The notes beneath the pieces were generated by a model. That model saw only the letters and a list, made by a program, of their open reading frames with translations. It searched no databases and had not been told where the DNA came from. The translations under genes were made by a program, and so were the position numbers. Positions 56,196 through 64,000 of a stretch of 64,000 bases of DNA are shown here, piece after piece (the first letter of the stretch is position 1; every line of letters begins with the position of its first letter). The DNA comes from Cymodocea nodosa (taxonomy: Eukaryota; Streptophyta; Magnoliopsida; Alismatales; Cymodoceaceae), in assembly GCA_036874045.1 (NCBI GenBank), contig CM072338.1, forward strand, positions 15,088,501 to 15,152,500, written 5' to 3'.

Positions 56196-59100
56196 CTAGG
56201 AAATTTCAGACCACATGAGCTTGATATTCAGATTGCCACACTCCACATCGCAGAGCCTCAACCGGAAATCTTGCGTGATCTCCCCGTTCACACAGCAAAC
56301 AAAGCTCTCTTCCATAAGGCAGTTGTCTGAATCAGGCATCACCTTTCTCAGCCGTGTCTCCCCAGTCTGTAGACGCAAAGCACGCTTCAACTTAGCAGCT
56401 GCGACTATGGGTTGAAGACTAACGAACGTACGGCCCATCCTATCGTCATACTTGAATCTGTCACGGTCATATACCTCCTGCGATTATAACAAGTGAGAAG
56501 AAGAAAGCAGTTTTCTTACGCAGCACAGATCAAGATCTTGCTTACGATATACAGATTAGACGTTTTCACAGGTATATAATGTCATATTTAACCTTATTCG
56601 CATTATAATAATCCAGAAATAGAAATTGTGACAAACTCTTAGCTTACATATACATGTCGTCTGTTGCCTATGAGAATTCTCGGGACAGTATCTTATAGCC
56701 AAGATCAGATGACTTTATTAGGGAGGAATGAATAACAAATTATAATAATTTTAAGTAAATTAAAAAATACTTACATAATTTACAATGATTTTCAACGAAC
56801 AAATACTGTTTGGAATTGTAACAAACTAACTTACGTAAAAAGTTTATAGTGATTCACCTACAATTCAGATTACGTCTACTACTAAAGTCTTCCATTTAAG
56901 CTAAAATTAATTTAATGTTGTTACAGACCCACACCTTACCATTACAATTTTCCTAGCAAATCTATTAAGTCTTACATCTGAATATAATGGGAGTCCCTTC
57001 TCACAAGCCAAGAAATCTTCAACACAATCTGACAAATTAACTTACTTAAATTACTTGTACACTTGACATACTAAATCTCCTTTGGACAGCTCTCTCCTTC
57101 AATGAGTTCAAACGATATTCAATGTAGTTTTGTGTGCATGTGCACTTGAAGGAGTAGGGAAAAATGAGATTTTTCCCTTTAGAGAGTGAAGTGCAAGAGA
57201 ATGTAGACATTTCGAGGTTAAAATTTGTGGCAATAAAACTATAAATATTAGTGACCAAGAGATGTATATGTAACAGATAAAATTTTTTCATAAATGCAAT
57301 TAAAACGATATGTTGTTTTGATTATTGATATGTCATTGCCCTCAATCAAATGAATCATATGCCATTACTACAAAACTTTATAACAAAATTAGCATACCAA
57401 TTTTTAAAATGGTATGTCATTTTTATTCTAGAATGTCAGATTTTCCAAGTTGATCAAAAAAATTTGTCGACTGTCCTGTACCAATATGTTGATTTTATGG
57501 AAAAAATTTCTTAGATTTCATGTCACAACCCTACAAAAAATATTTCTTTAAGTATGAAAATCATGCATGCATTCCATGCATTTTACCATTATTTCATAAG
57601 TCTGCTTTTTGGATGCCTAGAGGTACCTTAACAATCTTGGAATCCAAGATGAAAAGGTGGCTTTGGCATGAATCAAACTCTGATCATAGAAGTATTGATA
57701 TGTCGATTTTGTGTAGATTTCATGTCACAACCCTACCAAAAATATTTCTATACGTATAAAAATGATGCATGCATTTTACCGTTATTTCATAAGTATGTCT
57801 TTTGGAAGCCTAGAGGTATCTTATCGATTCTGGAATCCAAGATGAAAAGGTGGCTCTAGCATGGATCAAACTCTAATTATAGATAGCCCCACCTAGTAAA
57901 ATGGGAGGATGTTTGCCTTCCTTTTAAATAGGGTGGGATGGATGTCAAAGATCTTCATGATTTTAACATACGGTGGTGGCAAATTGAAATGAATCATCAG
58001 CATCTCTAGACATGTAAGTGGGGCAGGTTAGACTGACCTGGCCTAAAAAATAAAAATCCATGAGCTACAAGTTAGGCCAGGTTGGCTCGAAAAAATTAAA
58101 AATTCTTTTAGACCAACCCAGCCTAACTTGCCTAGGCCAACCTACAAGCAACCCACAAGCCAACCCATAGGTTACTAAGGTCTTTTTTTTTTAATATTTT
58201 ATGTATTTTTTAGTAAATATATTAAATTAAATCTAAGTATTATTAAATCACAACATTTGAATATATCAACATAAAAGAAATAAATTATTTTATTTATAAA
58301 TACATCAACACATTAACATCAAGTCATCATTCATCAATACATTCAAAGACAAGTTATAAAGTTAAAATAAGTTATTTTATTTATAAATTGAAATTAAAAT
58401 TACATTGTAACTTGTTATGACATAAATATTACATCAAATATTTTTACATTTAATTTACATAATTACATTGAAATATTTAAATTTTCAAATTCATCTGCAA
58501 AATCATCTTTCTATTATCCTCTACAAATAAACTTTTAATCTTTAACACACATTAAAACTTCTAAAATATCATATTTTAATCTTACTTTTCTATCATTTAA
58601 TATATTACTCTTCCACATTGTCTCCATCATCCTCATGCGTCTTCCTCATCAACCATGTGCATTCTCATTTCCATCTTCTACATCATCTCCATTCCAATCA
58701 CATGTCTTTCACGTTGAATCACCAATCGCATCTATGTCATCGCTAGTCAAAGAATCATCCACTCCAATTGCCATCGCTAGTCGAACTCCTCTAGCATTTT
58801 TGGCAATTTCCAATAAACTTCGATGGTTGCAAGTGATTTCTAAACTCCAATAGGTGATTTCTAGGTATCTCGCATATTTCTTTGGGATAGATTTTAATGG
58901 ATTTGTAGTAAATTAAAGAAGTAGCTTGTCCTTTATGCATTTTGACAAGATATCACAAAATTCTTTGCATCATATGATATGGTGATTCCACAAAAAAATG
59001 ACCCAATTCAAATGATCTACTAGAAACAAATTGATATTTCACCCAAAATCAATAAGCATAGATATATTAGATCAGTCCTTAAAGAAACCAATCCATATCG

Positions 59101-62024
59101 ATGAAATTTTATTGATATAGATTGAAACACAATTCATTAACTGATATAGATATAACCCAATTTATGCACTAAGTAAGAGTTCAAGCAATACACAATTTCA
59201 TAAGTTATTGAAAATGTAGTCAATAACTTATTGTTTCAAAGGTGGATATTGAAAAAAAACCATTGGCATTGCACAATGTATCCTAGTGAAAATGTAGCTA
59301 CAATAATACAACACATTATTTTGAGGAATAAAGAAGGGAGCAGGCATGTCTTCCCTCACAAGTTGTTTGGAGATAACAAATCACTAATTTAGCTCATGAA
59401 CAAATATAAATTTCAATTCAGTCTAATTCTATCATGTACACAAATATTTAAATTTTAATTTCCGTTCAATTCTTGAACATATACAAACACTTGAATTTCA
59501 AATTCTACTTCCATTTGTAGAATTTTAATTCTGTCAGAATCTAAATTTCATCAGATAGAATTCTAAGTGTACAAACAAATCCTAATACAAAATGTTTGTT
59601 CACGTGCTACAAAAGAATTTAAAATTGTTAATAATCTTTAGTCGTTAAAGATAAAATAGGAAATGTATCTTTTTATTTTTTCCACCAATTAATTACATCA
59701 AAATCTAGAAAATTAAAATTTTCTCTCACTAAATAGTTATGATTAGTATTATTAAAATTAATTAATTTTACCTATTTGTTGAGCTAAAATCATTATATTC
59801 ATGTGTGTTTGTTTAGTAGGTAAAAGGATATCCATTTATCTTGGTGCCTAGTCTACCCTATATATGTAACTCTGTTTAGTGGAGAATAAAATTCATTTTT
59901 CCTATTCCAGATGAAGCAACTGATCAGCTCAGATGAAGGGGTGGCAACTGGCAAGGGCCAATGTTTTTCCATCAGCAGTTGTGCTCTTTTTCATCAAAGA
60001 AACAACAGTTGGCTGTTGTCCAAAAGGATTAGGAAAGTTAAATCACCATTGAAAGTGATTTTTTGCTTGGCAGATCTGTAATGGGAAGTGTTGACCAAAG
60101 TTTACAGGAGCAAATGGGTAGGAGATATTGATTTGAATTGTATCATGTACAGCTCTGATGTAGAAACTCTAGATCATCTGTTCATTCAGTGTCCAGTTGC
60201 TAAACTGATATGGAGCTGCATTTCTCTAGCATTTAAGCACAATATCCTCAATGGTAATAGTCTTTAAGATTTATGGAGATGATCTACCACTCTTGTCGAC
60301 GAAAAAGCAAGGCAACTCAGCAAGAAAGAGGAATGAAATTCATGCACTCCTTTTGGCCATTTGGATTGGCCCAAACAAGTCAGTCTTCAAGAGGTGTTTC
60401 TGCAGAAAATGTGGTTACTTGTGTTAGCCTTTTGGTTGAATGGAGCCTTGTAAACTTTCCACATGTTCCTTTATTCTTCTTCTTTTTCTTTTCTCTTTCC
60501 CTGATTATTATCATTGAGTTAATGAGAAGCACTCTACCTTTTTCACAAAAAAATAAAAGTTGATATAGCAATGGACTTCTTATATACCACTCACTAAAAT
60601 ATCTCTACATGTCAACAGATTATCCATTCAAGCATGATATCAATATAGGCTACATAGTTTGTGAATTTTTTATTGTAAGAACCATTACTTTGATTTTGAC
60701 CCATACAAAATGTCAGCAGCTTCAGTGGTTCTATTCCATAAGCATGATCAAATATGCATTCATGTACGAATATGATCCTATTTCCATCAAGTAATTTTTT
60801 CTTTATAAAACATGCATATGATTTTTTACAACGTTAGTAGAAAAAAGGGGGAAACAGATTAAGTAGATATATGACAAAAACAGAGATTGATTTTCGTACT
60901 GATCAATTAGTTAATGTACTTTCATGTTTTAATCAATCTTTTATTTACCTATTAATTTCATAAACTAGATATGGAAACGTCACTAATAGTTTTATATGAT
61001 CTCTATATTATTGTCTATATGTTATTTTATGTGTTGACATCTGATCATATAAGATTTATGAAATTCCACACATTTTGAAAATAAAAACTCTTCTAAGATT
61101 CACTAAACTGGCCTCCCCATGAAATAAATTAGTGTTTTATCCCTTGTGGTAGTGTCCCTAACAACACAATGGATAACAAACTCCAAATTTCAATAGAAAA
61201 TACCAAGTAAAATACAAAATGCATACAATCTCCTTGTGATAGAAGTTTGTATGTTTAAACATGAGAAACTAACCAGCTTTAGGACCTCAGTAGGATCTCT
61301 AAGAGAGAATGTGAACTCTTCATTCCAGACTGGATCAAGGCAGTTTTTGATGACCCTTGTCTTTGTGGTCTGATTAACAAAAATAGATGACAAATTATTG
61401 TTGTGAAAGTACAATGAAGTATCTATAGCTAAATTATAAATGATGATAGTCCAGTCATACTAGAATACTCTATACTAACACAAGTTATGAGAAAATATTA
61501 TAATTTTAAAAATTTTAGAAACAAAAAAGTGCTTATTTTATAACCAAAATAATCCCAAAGGCTATATACTTCCAAAAGATAATACAGCCCAAGGTAGTAA
61601 CAGCATTCTAGACAAAAAATTAGTTAAAAGTGAATGTCTATGGAAATTTTTATCTACAGACAATAAAATCCATAAAGAGTTCAGGTGCTATTCAGAGTTT
61701 TAAAGAGAAAATAGCAATGCTAGCAAGTATAAAAATCATGCATAGTCAACTAACAAATTTAAAAAAAGACTAATCCTCTAGGAAATCACAAGAAACAAAA
61801 ATTGAATTTGCATCAACAATTTTACGTTTACATGTAGTACGGTGGAAAAGAAAGCACAATCGAGCCAAGCTCAATTTCACATAAAAAGGAAGAAAAGCAT
61901 GGCAAGGACATACCTGATTTCCGATCCTAAGTGTTACATATGGGTCGCTACTCCTGAAATCTCGTATTGCCAAGTTATTTCCTTTAATGACGAAGACTTT
62001 CAAATGCCCAATGATATCTCCCAT
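56196..62024 (-). CDS. Small C2-domain protein, OsGAP1/CAR type, 3 coding exons
   Basis: Proteins of this type bind phospholipid membranes through a calcium-dependent C2 domain. Known members bring ABA receptors (CAR proteins) or G proteins (OsGAP1) to the plasma membrane. Exons: 61914-62024 (residues 1-37), 61274-61369 (38-69) and 56196-56477 (70-162), all phase 0 with GT/AG borders; total 162 residues, near the family's usual 165. Exon 1 gives HLKVFVIKGNNLAIRDFRSS then DPYVTLRIGNQ; exon 2 TKTRVIKNCLDPVWNEEFTF; exon 3 EVYDRDRFKYDDRMG, KVMPDSDNCLMEES and RLRLCDVECGNLNIKLMW. Calcium-binding Asp candidates are Asp22, Asp27, Asp73, Asp75 and Asp81, all present. Met1 follows an acceptor AG at 62039-62040, so a non-coding first exon is likely further upstream. 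Intron 2 is 4796 bp and holds LINE debris. Subfamily choice (CAR versus OsGAP1) is inference. Confidence 0.92.
57495..57975 (+). mobile_element. L1-type LINE RT fragment with internal 202 bp duplication
   Basis: It reads AFWMPRGTLTILESKMKRWLWHESNSDH, with HLVKWEDVCLPFK and GGMDVKDLHDFN near 57890-57965. This is the conserved region of plant L1 reverse transcriptases downstream of the catalytic core (usual form W..VC.PK..GGLG..DL...N). The segment from 'agatttcatgtcacaaccct' to 'ccaagatgaaaaggtggct' occurs twice at a 202 bp spacing (from 57513 and 57715). Confidence 0.75.
58005..58185. repeat. GGTTGG/CCAACC-rich tract
   Basis: Repeated 'aggttgg', 'ccaaccca' and 'gccaaccta' units in both orientations give a locally GC-richer, self-complementary stretch between LINE pieces. 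It resembles terminal regions of some hAT-type elements, but ends and target duplication were not found. Confidence 0.4.
58190..60080. other. Intronic DNA between LINE pieces
   Basis: AT-rich. A short Ser-rich open stretch at 58635-58853 has no recognisable family. Nothing else is supported. Confidence 0.35.
60085..60480 (+). mobile_element. L1-type LINE zf-RVT fragment
   Basis: It reads KVYRSKWVGDIDLNCIMYSS, then DVETLDHLFIQCPVAKLIWS, later NEIHALLLAIWI. This is a textbook zf-RVT segment and tail, degenerate by stops. Its order and strand fit the piece at 57495-57975, so both may come from one LINE interrupted by other DNA. It lies in intron 2 of the C2 gene, antisense. Confidence 0.8.
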
Positions 62025-62449
62025 ATATCTTGGCCTTCCTAAACATCAACCCGTGCATCAATACCAAGGTAACCACACTCAGGCAAAATTATGCATAGAG
62101 CCGGTGCTTTAACCAGCAAAAAAAGTGTACATTCCAAAAGAAACATTTGACAAAAACCACGGAATAGTAACAACACGATGAGATATTAAGAACGGCATTA
62201 GCTATTTAAGACACCGACAATTTAGAGTCCAAAGCAGCTATATGCACGGTACTTGCCAAAACAAGCATACTCGATCTGAACTGCAGTAAACATCATAAGA
62301 AATTTCCGAAATAACAAGAATTTTCTCACGAAAAACAGGTGAGGAGAAGAAAAACGAAGCAAAAAAGTAAAAGTGCCGTGCCCTATGTAGATATGATTAC
62401 ACTGAAGGAAGAGAAAAGAAACCCCCAAACCCAAAATTTAGACACAAGT

Positions 62450-62645
62450 GACGCAGGAAATGCTGGAGAGCCAACCCACCGATAATTTTTCGAAGGGAAA
62501 GAACCAGTCACTCCTCTAGTGACGTAACCGCGGAAACCCGGGCGGCTCTGCACCCCTCAAGCTAAGCAGAATAAGCACAGCACACAACACAAGGACGCGT
62601 GAGAGAGAGAGAAAGGAAGAGAGAAGGAAAGAGAGGACGGCAGAA
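62450..62645 (-). promoter_or_regulatory. 5' leader exon and promoter-proximal region of the C2 gene
   Basis: On the minus strand a CT-rich tract (ctctctttccttctctc), frequent at plant transcription starts, leads into a GC-richer stretch ending near 62470, where a GTGGGT donor could splice to the coding exon at 62038. It carries ACGCGT (near 62594), the core of a CGCG box, and a TGACGTAA-type bZIP site (near 62518-62527). Function is inferred only. Confidence 0.5.
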
Positions 62646-63357
62646 AAAAATAAACAGACTATAGTTAATAATTTACAGAATGTTTTTAATTACATAATAC
62701 GTTGTAGAAATTATTATGTTAGAATATAATGTATTTTAATAATTTATATAATGTTTTAAATTATATAATATATTGTAGAAATTATTACATTTGAACATGA
62801 TAAAATAACTACGTAATTTTAATTATACATATATTTTAAAAATAATATGTAAAGGATTTTTCAATGATCTTTCACTAAAAAAAATTTCAAGGTTGATTTC
62901 ATCTTTTCACATTTAAATATCAATTAAGAGTCAAAAAAAAAAAAAAGTGATATTAAATTCGCTCTTCAAACTTCTACACTTTCAACTATAATATTTGAAA
63001 TAATTCGAAGTAACAAAGAGTAAATATATTTGGTATGCATAGAACTACTTTTCATCTAAAACACACAGATGAAACAAATTGAAATATTTAACAAACACAT
63101 CTTTTGAAGTTTGTAGTTCTTGCGTAAAACTTCTAACATACAGTGTTACTTCAACTCTATATTATACCATTTATTTATAGTACGAAGCACAAAAACTTCA
63201 TTTTCATCACATTTAAAATTTCTTAACTCAAAAGTTGTATTTAATTACAAAACATAGTTTCAAAAAGCTTTAATAAATAACACTTAAAGTTAGTTATTCC
63301 TAACATAACTTAAAAAATGATAAACCTACCTTCAATTCTAATGATAATGATTAAAGG

Positions 63358-64000
63358 CCCGTTTGTACGTTAGACGCAAAGTAATAAAAATGAAAGTGTC
63401 GGAAAACTTTAAAAAGTAACGAAAGAAAAAATTATAGAAGAAAATAACAAAAAGTTACCAGAAAATATAAGTATTTATGTACTAATCAGAAAGTAACGAA
63501 AAGTAATATAATGTAATAAAATATGAATAAATAACATAAAAATATTTATACACATCTTAAGTTTATGAAAAAATTAATAATGTTTACATTTTTCATAATA
63601 ATATATCATATATTACATTCTTCTCACATAGACAATATCATTCCATTACATATGTTATGAGCTATTTGTTTCTTTTGTTGTTGAGTTACTCTAATTGTAG
63701 TTACTCTTTCAACTTCTTGGTTTATACCTTCATAAGTTTGTATATTATCAAGATCTTCAAATTCTTCCAACTCATCTTGAAAATCTTTAAGTAAATTTTT
63801 TTCTATCTACTTTACAAATAAAATTATGCAATGGAAACACATGCATACACAATTTTCACCTGAGTTTCAAATGAAAATGACATATAACTATGCAGAATTG
63901 TAAAATGATGTTTCATAATACCCAATGTACACTTGATCACAATCATTAATTGTGAATATTTATAATTAAAATTCTTTGTGACATTTGTTGAAAGTCAAGA
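63358..64000 (-). mobile_element. PIF/Harbinger transposon 3' part, cut by window end
   Basis: On the minus strand near 63835-63960 the frame reads IKCTLGIMKHHFTIL then MSFSFETQVKIVYACVSIA (family form VIERTFGV.K.RF..L, ..IV.ACC.LHNF). The C-terminus follows, one frameshift later: DELEEFEDLDNIQTYEGINQ, QQQKKQIAHNICNGMIL and stop at 63624-63626. The edge 'ttaaaggcccgtttgtacgt' at 63354-63373 looks like the terminal inverted repeat next to a TTA target. The rest lies beyond the window. Confidence 0.75.

Noticed and set aside
58635-58853. Ser-rich open frame considered as hAT transposase
   Set aside because: Neither the hAT dimerisation motif nor a BED finger could be read on either strand.

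Overview
The window is nuclear DNA from a flowering plant. It is AT-rich, its genes are split by spliceosomal introns, and most of the rest is decayed transposons. A GC-rich 5' end on an otherwise AT-rich PPR gene hints at a monocot outside the grasses, but this is a weak inference.

Five protein genes can be assembled. (1) 198-2388, plus strand: the 3' part of a small predicted membrane protein gene, with three exons supported by splice phase and a disputed upstream exon. (2) 4341-19213, minus strand: a NOI/RIN4-type gene whose two-codon first exon appears to be separated from the NOI exon by a 14.5 kb intron. (3) 22982-26467, minus strand: an intact single-exon 1161-residue P-class PPR protein resembling At5g55840. 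(4) 35316-53702, minus strand: an AlkB homolog 2 (ALKBH2) DNA-repair dioxygenase in four exons, 243 residues, with a 15.25 kb second intron. (5) 56196-62024, minus strand: a small C2-domain protein of the OsGAP1/CAR type, 162 residues in three coding exons, with a pyrimidine-rich 5' leader near 62.5-62.6 kb. In genes 4 and 5 every exon junction keeps the reading frame and joins conserved family motifs.

Transposons fill the introns and spacers. A Ty1/copia element (8937-13922, TSD CCATA) lies in the NOI intron. ALKBH2 intron 2 holds a three-level nest: a copia element (36728-49223, TSD GACCA); inside it, near the gag start, a non-coding element with terminal inverted repeats of about 1.2 kb (about 40722-48452) carrying three tandem arrays; and inside that element's right arm a 2.2 kb TG...CA insertion (45730-47956, TSD GTTCA). 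A chromovirus (Ty3/gypsy) remnant with a chromodomain lies just upstream of the PPR gene (26606-28450). PIF/Harbinger remnants lie at about 30.6-34.8 kb and 63.36-64.0 kb (window edge), with a related terminal fragment at 6.1-6.5 kb. Degenerate LINE pieces of L1 and RTE type are scattered through the window.

The genes do not form a pathway. Their common feature is that short conserved exons survive inside very large transposon-filled introns. No CRISPR array, rRNA or confident tRNA was seen.
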